Assembly (NCBI RefSeq): GCF_900046455.1
Contig: NZ_FCOT01000013.1
Location: 868,001-932,000 of the forward strand
DNA: 64,000 bases
Source: Cellulomonas timonensis
GTDB lineage: Bacteria; Actinomycetota; Actinomycetes; Actinomycetales; Cellulomonadaceae
Direction: 5' to 3'
Part shown: piece after piece, positions 56,291 through 64,000 of the stretch
How positions within the stretch are numbered: the stretch's first letter is position 1
How the letters are laid out: each line of letters begins with the position of its first letter
Translations under genes and position numbers: made by a program
The notes under the pieces: model-generated
Told to the model about the DNA's origin: nothing
The model's database searches: none
Seen by the model: only the letters and a program-made list of their open reading frames with translations

Positions 56291-56972
56291 ACCACAGCAC
56301 GAGCGCCGTCAGCGGGATGCCCATCGCGAGCTTCGCGGTGCCCAGCCATGCCACCTGCCCGGCGAGGTAGAGCGGCACCTGCACGGCGAGCCGGGCGGCG
56401 AACATGGCCACCCAGGCCCACGTCGCCCAGGTGTACCGCCGGCGCAGGGCGCGATCGGAGCGCCAGGCCCCGACCTTCGACCACGCGCCGCCGCCCAGTG
56501 GCCCGTCGGAGCTCAGCAGGCCCACCACGACTCCGACCACGGGCCAGCCCGCGACCACCGAGGCGAGGCACCCGACGAAGTACACGACGTTGGTCAGGAT
56601 CCCGTACACGAAGTAGTCCTCGGCCTGGCCGGAGCGCCACGCCCAGAACACGCCGATGCCGACGCCGAGCAGCCCCGAGAACGCCTGGGTGGCGGGGGTG
56701 CGCTGCAGCAGCCGCGCCAGCACCGCGACGACAGCGGCCCCGCCCGCGGCCACCAGCGCCGGGGTGAGCTCCTGCCCCGCCACGAGGTAGACCACGACGA
56801 ACAGCAGGCCGGGCGCCACGGACTCGATGAGGCCGCGCACCCCTCCCACCGCCTCGGAGAGCGAGAACTGCTCGGCGGTGATCACACGCAGCCCGCGCGC
56901 GCCGCCCTCCTCGGGCTGGGCCACATCGTCGAGCGCGGCGACCTCGTCGTCCGGCTCCCGTGGCTCACTCAC
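56223..56972 (-). CDS. DUF3159 family membrane protein
   Basis: A 249-residue protein with about five to six membrane helices (for example GLLFVVVYLVAGQELTPALV and LTNVVYFVGCLASVVAGWPV) after a 40-residue acidic N-terminus. It belongs to the actinobacterial DUF3159 family, of unknown function. The gene overlaps the OB-fold gene start by 8 bases upstream and the convergent trkA by 68 bases downstream. Its conserved place beside TrkA, OB-fold, DUF3710 and dut genes is shared with mycobacteria. Confidence 0.88.
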   Translation of the reverse strand: MSEPREPDDEVAALDDVAQPEEGGARGLRVITAEQFSLSEAVGGVRGLIESVAPGLLFVVVYLVAGQELTPALVAAGGAAVVAVLARLLQRTPATQAFSGLLGVGIGVFWAWRSGQAEDYFVYGILTNVVYFVGCLASVVAGWPVVGVVVGLLSSDGPLGGGAWSKVGAWRSDRALRRRYTWATWAWVAMFAARLAVQVPLYLAGQVAWLGTAKLAMGIPLTALVLWFSWLLVRGSGSAPAPARPHPGS

Positions 56973-57333
56973 CGGACAGCGGCCGCAACTCGTAGCGGGG
57001 GTTGTAGATCGTCGGGCGGCCCTCGAGGGAGCACACCAGGCCCTCGGCCCGCAGCCGGCGCCCGGGCTCCACTCCGCCGATGGACCGCCGGCCCAGCCAC
57101 ACGAGGTCGACGGTGCCGCTGCCGTCGTAGAGCTCGGCCTCCAGCGCGGGCACGCCCTCGCGGGGCCGGAGGGTCACGGAGCGCAGCACCCCGGAGACGC
57201 TGGCACGGCGCCGGTCGGCCACCGACGCCACTGGGACGCACCCGCTGGAGCGCAGGGCGTGCTCGCGCTCCTCATCCGCCTCGACCTGCTCCTGCGAGGC
57301 GACAGCCTTGTGCAGGGCATCGCGAAGGCTCAT
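56965..57333 (-). CDS. OB-fold nucleic-acid-binding domain protein
   Basis: A 122-residue single OB-fold protein. ASVSGVLRSVTLRPREGVPA, EAELYDGSGTVDLVWLGRRS and VCSLEGRPTIYNPRYEL follow the five-strand OB pattern seen in RecG wedge or tRNA-anticodon OB domains. It has no catalytic domain. It overlaps DUF3710 by 4 bases and DUF3159 by 8, in a conserved actinobacterial operon. Binding of RNA or single-stranded DNA is predicted from fold only. Confidence 0.87.
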   Translation of the reverse strand: MSLRDALHKAVASQEQVEADEEREHALRSSGCVPVASVADRRRASVSGVLRSVTLRPREGVPALEAELYDGSGTVDLVWLGRRSIGGVEPGRRLRAEGLVCSLEGRPTIYNPRYELRPLSGE

Positions 57334-58052
57334 CGGATCTCCGTGATCTCGGGCCCGCGCTTCGGCGGCTCGAACTTCTGCGCCTCCGGCGCGGGGACCA
57401 CGTTCTGGTCCTGGCCGGGCAGGCGCAGCGCGAGCAGGTCGCGCGGGGGCCGGGCCTCGTCGCCGCGCACGACGACGATGTCGGCGAACACCTGCTCGAG
57501 GGTCTGTGCCGCCTCGGGGTCGACGGCGGCCTTGCCGGTGAGGACCCCGCGCAGGAACCAGCGCGGCCCGTCCCAGCCGATGAACCGGGCCGGGCGGTGC
57601 CCGGTGCGGCCCTCGGCGGTGCGGACGGGCAGCCGGGCCAGCAACTCGCGGCCGAACGGCCCGGGCAGGTCGTCGGCCGAGCCGCCCTGCTTGGTCACGG
57701 ACTCGGCGATCTCCTCGCGGATCTCATCCCAGATGCCCTCGGTGCGCGGCGCGGCGAAGGCCTGCACCTGCAGCGAGGAGCCGTCCAGGTTGACCTGCGC
57801 GGCGGAGACCACGGACGTCGACTTGTCGATCTCCATCCGCAGCTCCATGCCGGGCACGCCCGGCAGCAGGATCGCGCCAAGGTCGACGCGCGGACCGGAC
57901 TCTGGCGCCTCGGCGGCGTCCCAGGGGCCCCGCTCACGGTCAGTCGCGCTGGTGTCGTCCACGTCGCTCGAGGCGTCCGGGGCCGCCGTCACGTCGTCGG
58001 TCACCGCATCCTCGGTGTCGCTCGAACGTGCGTCACGCCGGAAAAGGCCCAC
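57330..58052 (-). CDS. DUF3710 domain protein
   Basis: A 240-residue protein. The start VGLFRRDAR is followed by an acidic disordered stretch (to about residue 50), then the DUF3710 domain with PRVDLGAILLPGVPGMELRM, NLDGSSLQVQAFAAPRTEGI and WFLRGVLTGKAA. The function is unknown. GTG 58052 is preferred because AAGGGAAG precedes it at good distance; an ATG at 58070 is in frame but leaves no SD. The neighbourhood with dut is conserved. Confidence 0.87.
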   Translation of the reverse strand: MGLFRRDARSSDTEDAVTDDVTAAPDASSDVDDTSATDRERGPWDAAEAPESGPRVDLGAILLPGVPGMELRMEIDKSTSVVSAAQVNLDGSSLQVQAFAAPRTEGIWDEIREEIAESVTKQGGSADDLPGPFGRELLARLPVRTAEGRTGHRPARFIGWDGPRWFLRGVLTGKAAVDPEAAQTLEQVFADIVVVRGDEARPPRDLLALRLPGQDQNVVPAPEAQKFEPPKRGPEITEIR

Positions 58053-58145
58053 CGGAACTTCCCTTCTCATCTGAGGCCACCAGAGGCCTCCACCTCGACA
58101 CTAATCCGCTCGGGGCGTCCGACCTAGCGTCCGCCGCGCGGCATG

Positions 58146-58622
58146 TCACACGGAGGGGGCAGCCGCCGCGAGCCATCCGCCGCTCGAGCCGAATCCGCCC
58201 TCGCCACGGTCGGAGCCAGGCAGTCGCTCGACCTCGACGAAACGGGCCCGCTCGACGCGCTGGATCACGAGCTGCGCGATGCGGTCGCCGCGCCGCAGCT
58301 CGACCGGCTCGCTGACGTCGGTGTTCAGCAGGGTCACGGCGATCTCGCCGCGGTATCCGGCGTCCACTGTCCCCGGCGCGTTGACGATCGTCAGACCGTG
58401 CCGGGCGGCGAGGCCCGAGCGCGGGTGCACGAATGCCGCGTAGCCGTCGGGCAGGGCGATCGCGACCCCGGTGGGGACCGTGACCCGGCCCTGCGGGGGA
58501 ATGGTCACGTCCTCGCGGGTCACGAGGTCGGCGCCCGCGTCGCCCGGGTGCGCGTAGGCGGGCGCGGGCAGGGCGTCGTCGAGCCGGAGCAGGAGGACCT
58601 CGAGGGGGGTGTCAGCCGTCAC
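58146..58622 (-). CDS. dut: Deoxyuridine 5'-triphosphate nucleotidohydrolase (dUTPase)
   Basis: A 158-residue homotrimeric dUTPase that hydrolyses dUTP to dUMP and PPi, keeping uracil out of DNA and feeding dTMP synthesis. Motifs: HPGDAGADL (1), [11 protein letters not shown] (2), [11 protein letters not shown] (3), [13 protein letters not shown] (4) and the C-terminal arm [10 protein letters not shown] (5). The GTG at 58622 lies 8 bases after a TAGGGT -10 box. It is upstream of DUF3710 on the same strand. Confidence 0.96.
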   Translation of the reverse strand: MTADTPLEVLLLRLDDALPAPAYAHPGDAGADLVTREDVTIPPQGRVTVPTGVAIALPDGYAAFVHPRSGLAARHGLTIVNAPGTVDAGYRGEIAVTLLNTDVSEPVELRRGDRIAQLVIQRVERARFVEVERLPGSDRGEGGFGSSGGWLAAAAPSV

Positions 58623-58630
58623 GGTGGCAG

Positions 58631-58636
58631 ACCCTA
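58631..58636 (-). promoter_or_regulatory. -10 box TAGGGT for dut
   Basis: On the minus strand TAGGGT lies 8 bases upstream of GTG 58622, consistent with leaderless transcription. The divergent DUF3093 gene begins 56 bases beyond it, after its own weaker GATGCT box at 58680-58685. Confidence 0.55.
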
Positions 58637-58691
58637 CCGCCCCCGCCTCGGACCGGGACGCCGCGCCGCGTGGGGATGGGATGCTGGTCGC

Positions 58692-59159
58692 ATGCACGAC
58701 GACGTCTCCCGCCCTGTCCGCAGCGCCTACTCCGAGAGGGTGCTGCCCGGGCCCCTCGGCTGGCTCCTCACCGTGGCCGCCGGTGGCGTGATGGCCGCCG
58801 TCTTCTACCCGGTGAGCACCACCCTCGCCGTCGTGGCGGGCGTGGCGACCTTCGCCGCCGCCGTGGTGTTCGCCCTGCGGACCTCTCCCCTGGTGCTGGT
58901 CACCGACGACGAGCTGAGGGTGGGCGACGCGCACATCCCCCTCGCGCTGCTCACCGCGCCGCGGCCGCTGGACCGCGAGCAGACCCGCCACGAGACGGGC
59001 CAGGGCTACGACCCCCGGGCGCACGTCGTGCTGCGGGCGTGGGCGGGCACGGCCGTGCGGGTCGAGGTCGACGACCCGCTCGACCCGACGCCCTACTGGC
59101 TCATCTCGACCCGGCGGCCCGCGCAGCTCGCTGCGGCGATCGGCTCTGCCGGCCGCTGA
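58692..59159 (+). CDS. DUF3093 family membrane protein
   Basis: A 155-residue protein with two adjacent membrane helices (about residues 20-62) and a C-terminal cytoplasmic beta-rich part ([37 protein letters not shown]). These sequences match the actinobacterial DUF3093 family. The function is unknown. ATG 58692 is used because a GATGCT box is 6 bases before it and the frame upstream is a shadow of dut. It is divergent from dut and followed by a hairpin. Confidence 0.85.
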   Translation: MHDDVSRPVRSAYSERVLPGPLGWLLTVAAGGVMAAVFYPVSTTLAVVAGVATFAAAVVFALRTSPLVLVTDDELRVGDAHIPLALLTAPRPLDREQTRHETGQGYDPRAHVVLRAWAGTAVRVEVDDPLDPTPYWLISTRRPAQLAAAIGSAGR

Positions 59160-59184
59160 GCCGGGGCACGTCCGCGGGCATGCG

Positions 59185-59227
59185 GAAGGCCGGCAGGGCC
59201 GGGTTGACCCCGGGCCTGCCGGCCTTC
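59185..59227. terminator. Hairpin between DUF3093 and convergent DUF4193 genes
   Basis: A 13-bp perfect stem (GAAGGCCGGCAGG/CCTGCCGGCCTTC) with a 17-base GC-rich loop lies 25 bases after the DUF3093 stop. Confidence 0.85.
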
Positions 59228-59284
59228 GCGCATCAAGCGCCTGTCAGGCGCTGCGGGGCGCTGTCGAGGCGCGCCGAGCAGAGG

Positions 59285-59584
59285 TCAGGCAGCGCACTCC
59301 GAGCAGACGGGCTGGCCGTTCTTCTCGAACGCCAGCTGGCTGCGGTGGTGCACGAGGAAGCAGCGCGTGCACGTGAACTCGTCCGCCTGCCGCGGGAGCA
59401 CGCGCACCGAGAGCTCTTCTGAGGAGAGGTCGGCGCCCGGGAGCTCGAAACCTTCCGCAGCCTCGGTCTCGTCCTCATCCACCACGCCCGAGTTCTTGTC
59501 GGAGCGCCGAGCCTGGAGCTCCTGCAGCGAGTCTTCGCTGAGGTCCTCCTCGGTCTTGCGCGGGGCGTCGTAGTCGGTTGCCAT
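59285..59584 (-). CDS. DUF4193 family zinc-finger protein
   Basis: A 99-residue acidic protein. The N-terminal MATDYDAPRKTEEDLSEDSL and the C-terminal two-CxxC motif (CTRC...CSEC near residues 74 and 95) define the actinobacterial DUF4193 family. The zinc-binding end resembles DksA/RNA-polymerase-associated proteins, but a transcription role is unproven. ATG 59584 is favoured by family N-termini; a GTG 4 codons upstream is in frame. The 148 bases upstream, to 59744, hold its promoter and no gene. Confidence 0.85.
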   Translation of the reverse strand: MATDYDAPRKTEEDLSEDSLQELQARRSDKNSGVVDEDETEAAEGFELPGADLSSEELSVRVLPRQADEFTCTRCFLVHHRSQLAFEKNGQPVCSECAA

Positions 59585-59744
59585 GAGCTGGGTCACACTC
59601 CGTGTCGTCGGCGGATCGTCCTATGCGGGCTCAATGCGTCAGCCTCGACGTTTGTTCCCGTAGCGCTGCGGATTCTGCACTATTTCTCTGGGCTGTGCAC
59701 ACACGGACAAATGACCAACTTCGGACAGTTGGTGGAAGACGCTT

Positions 59745-60605
59745 TCATAAGTCACTCGCGGCGCCGAGCCGTTCCAAGATCTCCACAAGCTCCGCCACCG
59801 TCCCCGCCGGCCCGGCCACTGTCATCTCGGCGCCCGCCTTTCGCCCGTCCAGGCCGGTCAACACGGCCCCCGCCTCCTCCGCGACCAGCCCGCCCGCAGC
59901 CAGGTCCCACGGGTTGAGACCACGCTCGTAGTACAGGTCCAGACCACCGGAGGCGATCGAGCAGAGGTCCAACGCGGCGGACCCGATGCGACGAATATCA
60001 CGCACCTGAGGAAGGACTTCTGCGACGATACGCGCCTGTGCGCGGCGCCGCTGGGCGACGTATCCGAATCCCGTGCCGAGCAACGACGTCGCCAGGTCGG
60101 GCGCCGCATTGATCCGCAGCTGCCGCCCGTCGAGGCGCGCGCCCAGGCCCCGGCCCGCCGTGTAGGTGCGCCCGTCCGCGACCGAGTGCACACAGCCGGC
60201 CACCGCGGTCCACTCCTGCGGGTCGGGCTCCCCCGCGACCACCGCCACCGAGATCGCGTACGCGGGGATGCCGTAGAGGTAGTTCACCGTGCCGTCGATG
60301 GGGTCCAGGACCCACGTCAGCCCCGTCGAGCCCGGGACGTAGCCCTCCTCCTCGCCCAGGACGCCATCGCCCGGCCGGTGCTCGGCGAGCATCTCGCGCA
60401 GCATCGCCTCGGACGCGAGGTCCATCTCGGTGACGACGTCGATCGGGCTAGACTTCGTGGCCGCGACGTCCACCCGATCAGGCCGGCCGTCGTGGACGAG
60501 CCGGCCGGCGGCCCGCGCCAGCTTCTCCGCGAAGGCGACGAGCTCTTGGGTCAGTGCGGCGTCAGGCAGCGCTGCGTCAGGCAGGGCATCCGGTGTCGTG
60601 TTCAC
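59745..60605 (-). CDS. suhB: Inositol monophosphatase family protein (SuhB-like)
   Basis: A 286-residue Mg2+-dependent Li+-sensitive phosphatase-fold enzyme. GEEEGYVPGS (Glu ligand), WVLDPIDGTVNYLYGIP (DPIDGT metal motif) and NPWDLAAGGLVAEEAGAVL are the two family signatures. Candidate substrates are myo-inositol 1-phosphate, histidinol phosphate or fructose bisphosphate; context does not decide. In mycobacteria suhB is near the DUF4193/DUF3093/dut cluster too. A start further in (ALTQELVAFAEKLARAAG) is possible. Confidence 0.88.
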   Translation of the reverse strand: MNTTPDALPDAALPDAALTQELVAFAEKLARAAGRLVHDGRPDRVDVAATKSSPIDVVTEMDLASEAMLREMLAEHRPGDGVLGEEEGYVPGSTGLTWVLDPIDGTVNYLYGIPAYAISVAVVAGEPDPQEWTAVAGCVHSVADGRTYTAGRGLGARLDGRQLRINAAPDLATSLLGTGFGYVAQRRRAQARIVAEVLPQVRDIRRIGSAALDLCSIASGGLDLYYERGLNPWDLAAGGLVAEEAGAVLTGLDGRKAGAEMTVAGPAGTVAELVEILERLGAASDL

Positions 60606-60647
60606 CCGTCCATCGTGCCCGACGGGGCCCGTAGGCCGCGCCGCGGC

Positions 60648-61286
60648 TCACACGGCCCTGCGGAAGCCCTCCCACGGCCCGGGCGCGTTGAGGTGGAAGC
60701 GCATCGCCAGCAGCCGCAGCACGAAGACCACGGCGACCACGAGCGCCGCGGTGACGCTCGTGAGCACTCCCGTCCCCCAGAGGACAGCCGTCGAGGCGGC
60801 GCCCACGAGCGCGGGGACCGCGTACAGCTCGCGATGATGGAGCACGGCGGGGACCTCGGCGGTCAGCAGGTCGCGCAGCACGCCGCCCCCGACGCCCGTG
60901 ATCGTCCCCACGAAGACGGCGGCGACCACGCCCACGTCGAACTGCAGCCCCTTGACGGTCCCGACGACGGCGAACAGCGCGAGGGCTCCCGCGTCGAGCA
61001 CCGCGATCGTGCGCCGCGCGCGGACCAGTCGCGGATGGAAGAAGTACATCGCCACGCCGCCGGCGAGCGCGGTGACGATGAACCGCCAATCCGCGATCGC
61101 GACCGGGGGGATGGCGCCGATGAGGACGTCGCGCATCAGGCCGCCGCCAAGGCCCGCGGCCCAGGCGAGGACGAGCACCCCGAACAGGTCGAATCTCTTG
61201 CGAACGGCGGCGAGGCCTCCGGAGAGCGCGCCCACGAAGATCCCGACCAGCTCCATGACAGGCTCGAAGGGCAGCTCGGGCAGCAT
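60648..61286 (-). CDS. TRIC/UPF0126 cation channel family protein
   Basis: A 212-residue membrane protein with about seven helices arranged as two related halves. The Gly-rich motifs GGLMRDVLIG and GGGVLRDLLTAEVP are the repeated signature of the bacterial TRIC/YadS family, which forms trimeric monovalent cation channels. It ends 42 bases before the inositol monophosphatase gene on the same strand. Physiological ion and role are unknown; potassium counter-ion movement is the usual proposal. Confidence 0.9.
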   Translation of the reverse strand: MLPELPFEPVMELVGIFVGALSGGLAAVRKRFDLFGVLVLAWAAGLGGGLMRDVLIGAIPPVAIADWRFIVTALAGGVAMYFFHPRLVRARRTIAVLDAGALALFAVVGTVKGLQFDVGVVAAVFVGTITGVGGGVLRDLLTAEVPAVLHHRELYAVPALVGAASTAVLWGTGVLTSVTAALVVAVVFVLRLLAMRFHLNAPGPWEGFRRAV

Positions 61287-61371
61287 GCGACGATCATCGC
61301 AGGGCGCAGGGCGTCCGCCGCGCGGCGCACCGGGCAGCTTGCCGCCGAACGGGCGACATCGGTGGGAGGCT

Positions 61372-61392
61372 CTTCCCTGAGCTACAGGGAGG
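61372..61392 (+). promoter_or_regulatory. Hairpin that encloses the sepH ribosome-binding site
   Basis: CTTCCCTG (61372-61379) pairs with CAGGGAGG (61385-61392) across a 5-base loop, with one G-T pair. The right arm is the SD of sepH, 4 bases from its ATG. Confidence 0.55.
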
Positions 61393-61396
61393 TCTT

Positions 61397-62566
61397 ATGG
61401 GTGAGCTCGAGCTGGTGGGCCTGCACGACGACGGCGAGCACCTGGTGCTCGCCACGTCCGACGGGCAGCGCTTCCGCCTGCGCATCGACGAGCCGTTGCG
61501 CGCCGCCGTGCGCCGCGATCGGCCACAGCTCGAGCAGCTGCGCTCCACGCAGGCCGGAGCCCTGACCCCACGCGAGATCCAGCGGAGCATCCGCGCCGGG
61601 CGCACCGCCCAGGAGGTCGCGGACGAGGCGGGCCTCCCGGTGGAGCACGTGCGGCGCTACGAGGGCCCGGTGCTGGCCGAGCGCGCGTTCATCGCCGACC
61701 AGGCGCGAGCCACCCGGGTCGGCCGCGACGCGGGCGCGCCGGAGCTCGGGGACCTCGTCACCGACCGGCTCGCCGCGCGGGGCGTCGCCCTGGCCACGCT
61801 GGCCTGGGACGCGCACCGCGACCAGTCCGGCCCGTGGGTCGTGGTCGCCCGCTTCACCGTGGGCGACGGCCCCCGTGAGGCCCGGTGGACGTTCGACCCG
61901 GCCAAGCGCGTGGTCCAGGCCGACGAGGACGAGGCGCGCTGGCTCTCCGAGACGGAGATCGCCGACGAGCCCATCGCCCGACGCCACCTGGCCGCCGTGC
62001 GCGACGTCGTCTTCGACGTCGAGGCCGACGGCACGCTGCGCCCGGCGGCGGGCGCCGCTGCCGAGCCCGAGCCCGAGGACAAGACCGCCGCGCTGCTCGA
62101 CGACCTCAGCTCCCGACGCGGAGTGCGCCAGCAACTCGACCTCGAGGACGACGAGGAGGAGTGGGAGGGCTTCGGCCCGCCGCACGCCTTCGACTTCGAG
62201 GCGAGCGTGCCCGGCGCGCACCCGGTGGACGCCGAGCCGGCCGCCGAGGCCAAGGTGCTGGCCCCCGTGCCGGTCCCCGCCGGCGACGTGCCCGCACTGC
62301 CCGCGCTCACCTCCGGCGCGGCCGGACAGGAGCGCTCTGCCCGCCCGGGCCGGTCCGCTGGGACGCCGGCGGCCGAGCGCGCCTCGAGCGCGACCTCCTC
62401 GGAGCGCGACGCGCACCCCGCCGGCAGCCGTCGAACGACCCCCGAGGCGCCGCCGGCCGCCCTCGCGCAGGACGATGCGCCAGTGGCTGAGCGGCCGAGG
62501 GCGCGCAAGGGCCGCGCCAAGGTCCCGAGCTGGGACGAGATCGTCTTCGGGGCCAAGCCGGAGTAG
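61397..62566 (+). CDS. sepH: Septation protein SepH
   Basis: A 389-residue cell-division protein. The N-terminal DUF3071 region (about 1-170) starts GELELVGLHDDGEHLVLATS and contains a helix-turn-helix-like segment (LTPREIQRSIRAGRTAQEVA). In Streptomyces and mycobacteria this region binds FtsZ and promotes filament assembly. A long acidic, Pro/Ala-rich linker (about 210-370) leads to the conserved C-terminal end VPSWDEIVFG. A strong SD (AGGGAGG) is partly buried in a hairpin. Divergent from the TRIC gene. Confidence 0.92.
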   Translation: MGELELVGLHDDGEHLVLATSDGQRFRLRIDEPLRAAVRRDRPQLEQLRSTQAGALTPREIQRSIRAGRTAQEVADEAGLPVEHVRRYEGPVLAERAFIADQARATRVGRDAGAPELGDLVTDRLAARGVALATLAWDAHRDQSGPWVVVARFTVGDGPREARWTFDPAKRVVQADEDEARWLSETEIADEPIARRHLAAVRDVVFDVEADGTLRPAAGAAAEPEPEDKTAALLDDLSSRRGVRQQLDLEDDEEEWEGFGPPHAFDFEASVPGAHPVDAEPAAEAKVLAPVPVPAGDVPALPALTSGAAGQERSARPGRSAGTPAAERASSATSSERDAHPAGSRRTTPEAPPAALAQDDAPVAERPRARKGRAKVPSWDEIVFGAKPE

Positions 62567-62594
62567 GCGCCCGTCGCAGGCCCTCGGCCGCAGG

Positions 62595-63272
62595 TCAGCT
62601 GGCTGAGGGCTCAGACGGCTCCGGGAGCATCCCCAGCGTCTGGGGCGAGGGCGCCGCCGCCTGCGCGGTGCGCGCCGTCTGCCGCCGCACATGGTGCCGC
62701 CGGCAGAGCACCTCGTAGCCCACCTCGTCAGCCTCGGGCGCCGCGTCGACATCGCCGACCACGACCTGCTCCCCCTCGACGACCATGACGCCGCCCACCG
62801 TCCGGGCGTTGTGCGTGGCCCGGGCGCCGCACCAGCACAGCGCCTGCACCTGCAGCACCTCGACCCGGTCGGCCATCGCGAGCAACCGGGCGGACCCGGG
62901 GAACAGCCTGGCGCGGAAGTCGGTGGCGATGCCAAACGCGAACACGTCCGCGCCGAGGTCGTCCACCACCCGGGCCAGCTGGTCGACCTGCTCGGCCGTG
63001 TAGAACTGGGCCTCGTCGCAGATGAGGTAGTCCACCGCCCGGCCGCGGGTCCGCCGCTCGACGACCTCGGCCCAGAAGTCGGTGGCCGGGCTCACCTCCT
63101 GCGCCGGGACGCTGAGCCCCAGGCGCGAGGACAGGCGGGCCTCGCCCGAGCGGTCGTGCGACGTGAACAGCAGGCCGTCACGGCCACGCGCGGCGTGGTT
63201 GTGGTGCATCTGCAACGCCAGCGTCGATTTGCCGGAGTCCATCGTGCCTGAGAAGAAGGCCAGCTCAGCCAT
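62595..63272 (-). CDS. tdk: Thymidine kinase (type II)
   Basis: A 225-residue type II thymidine kinase that phosphorylates deoxythymidine in pyrimidine salvage. P-loop FSGTMDSGKSTLALQM, Walker B-like YLICDEAQFYT, the lasso region, and zinc ligands in CWCGAR and CRRHH are present. A C-terminal tail of about 25 residues (Ala/Pro/Ser-rich) extends beyond the usual family end. It is convergent with sepH and 19 bases downstream of the phosphatase gene on the same strand. Confidence 0.95.
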   Translation of the reverse strand: MAELAFFSGTMDSGKSTLALQMHHNHAARGRDGLLFTSHDRSGEARLSSRLGLSVPAQEVSPATDFWAEVVERRTRGRAVDYLICDEAQFYTAEQVDQLARVVDDLGADVFAFGIATDFRARLFPGSARLLAMADRVEVLQVQALCWCGARATHNARTVGGVMVVEGEQVVVGDVDAAPEADEVGYEVLCRRHHVRRQTARTAQAAAPSPQTLGMLPEPSEPSAS

Positions 63273-63291
63273 GCGGGTGGTCCTCCGGTGA

Positions 63292-64000
63292 TCAGGCGTG
63301 GACGGCCAGGAACGGCACGGACATCTCCATGGGCGTGAGCGAGCCGTGCACCCCCACCAGGTCCATCGATCCCTGGCTCTGGGTGCGCGAGTCCACCACA
63401 GTGGCCCGTCCGCGCATCGCGACCACGACGTCCCCGATGAGGGGCCGCACGTGCTCGGCGACGGGCCCGAACCAGCCCGCCTCGACCGCGTGGTCGCCGA
63501 GCGTCACGAACGCCGCGTCGCCGAGGGTCTCGCGCCAGCGCAGCGCCACGGCCTCGGCCCGCTCCCGGGCGTCGGCGCCGGGCTCCACGTGCACGTGCAC
63601 CGCACGGGGCTCGCCGGCGACGAGCTGCACGCCGTCTGCGAGCGCCGGCGTCTTCGCGACGTCCCAGCGGCGCGAGCGGTCCACGTCCACCATCCCGTGG
63701 TCCGCCGTGACGATCAGCGAGGTGCCGGTGGGCAGCGAGCGGGCCAGCCGCCCGAGCTCGCGGTCCAATGCCGAGAGCGCGTCGCCCCACTGCCGCGAGC
63801 CCCAGCCGTGGTGGTGGCCGACCTTGTCGACGTCACCCCAGTACAGGTACACGAGGGCCGGGCCCATGAGCTCGAAGAGTGCCACGTCGACCCGGTCGGC
63901 GAGCGGCTCGGCCGCCCGGTAGGAGCCGCCGCGCAGAGCGGCCTCGGTGAGGCCCGAGCCGGCGAACCGGGCGGGTCCCACGCTGGTGACGGGCACGCCC
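63292..64000 (-). CDS. Alkaline-phosphatase-superfamily phosphodiesterase, N-terminus cut by window edge
   Basis: The minus-strand frame is open through the right edge; the part seen (about 236 residues) is the C-terminal half of a nucleotide pyrophosphatase/phosphodiesterase-like protein. VYLYWGDVDKVGHHHG and LIVTADHGMVDVDRS carry the metal-ligand Asp and His residues of the superfamily's second half. The nucleophile Thr/Ser would lie beyond the window. The C-terminal GVHGSLTPMEMSVPFLAVHA completes the fold. Type I phosphodiesterase or phosphoglycerol transferase activities are possible. The first in-frame GTG (63996) is internal, not the start. Confidence 0.85.
   Translation of the reverse strand, partial: GVPVTSVGPARFAGSGLTEAALRGGSYRAAEPLADRVDVALFELMGPALVYLYWGDVDKVGHHHGWGSRQWGDALSALDRELGRLARSLPTGTSLIVTADHGMVDVDRSRRWDVAKTPALADGVQLVAGEPRAVHVHVEPGADARERAEAVALRWRETLGDAAFVTLGDHAVEAGWFGPVAEHVRPLIGDVVVAMRGRATVVDSRTQSQGSMDLVGVHGSLTPMEMSVPFLAVHA

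Overview
The window is a 64 kb stretch of high-GC, gene-dense chromosome from an actinobacterium. Supporting marks are actinobacterial families (DUF3000, DUF3093, DUF3159, DUF3710, DUF4193, SepH, GuaB1), a SirA-type sulfite reductase, many GTG starts, and many genes whose start codon lies 6-8 bases after a TANNNT -10 box (leaderless transcripts). A complete pyruvate formate-lyase pair, treX/Y/Z, a GH127 glycosidase and a candidate cross-bridge ATP-grasp ligase fit a facultatively anaerobic Cellulomonadaceae-like organism. That placement is inference. No rRNA, tRNA, CRISPR array or intact mobile element was seen.

Layout. 0-0.9 kb: a partial GT4 glycosyltransferase. 1-7.5 kb: glgX-treY-treZ, making trehalose from glycogen. 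7.5-8.6 kb: ZapE ATPase. 8.7-17.9 kb: an assimilatory sulfur operon, sirA - small zinc ribbon - cysH - cysD - cysN - sulfonate-type ABC transporter (3 genes) - cysG. It is preceded by a short ORF rich in cysteine codons whose RNA can pair with the sirA ribosome-binding site, so a cysteine-responsive attenuator is likely. 17.9-24.8 kb: RibD-like reductase, an unknown protein, ATP-grasp ligase, gnd, DUF3000, a LuxR-type regulator and RNase D. 24.9-28.3 kb: a fadA-fadB pair behind a perfect palindrome. 28.4-33.7 kb: pflA, pflB and dxs. 33.8-38.3 kb: GuaB1, a CoA-type Nudix hydrolase, an APH-family kinase and an old-yellow-enzyme oxidoreductase.

At 38.26-38.5 kb the sequence is not credible genome. 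It is C/G homopolymer-rich and contains a degraded Illumina Nextera adapter with an intact 8-base index, so the join between the flanking genes is suspect. After it come a recombinase-like gene without a recognisable catalytic C-terminus, rtcB and acnA.

43.7-51.5 kb looks accessory: a small unknown protein, a DUF4349 lipoprotein, a GH127 beta-L-arabinofuranosidase behind two LacI-like operators, and a tryptophan-use module (PAS/HTH regulator divergent from tryptophanase - amino-acid permease - RidA). The regulator/tryptophanase intergenic region carries a TTGA-N5-TCAA operator array on a 20-bp grid around a good promoter. 51.5-64 kb returns to conserved actinobacterial core: TrmA-like methyltransferase, KimA-like K+ importer divergent from two TrkA genes, DUF3159, OB-fold protein, DUF3710, dut, DUF3093, DUF4193, inositol monophosphatase family, TRIC channel, sepH, tdk and a partial phosphatase.
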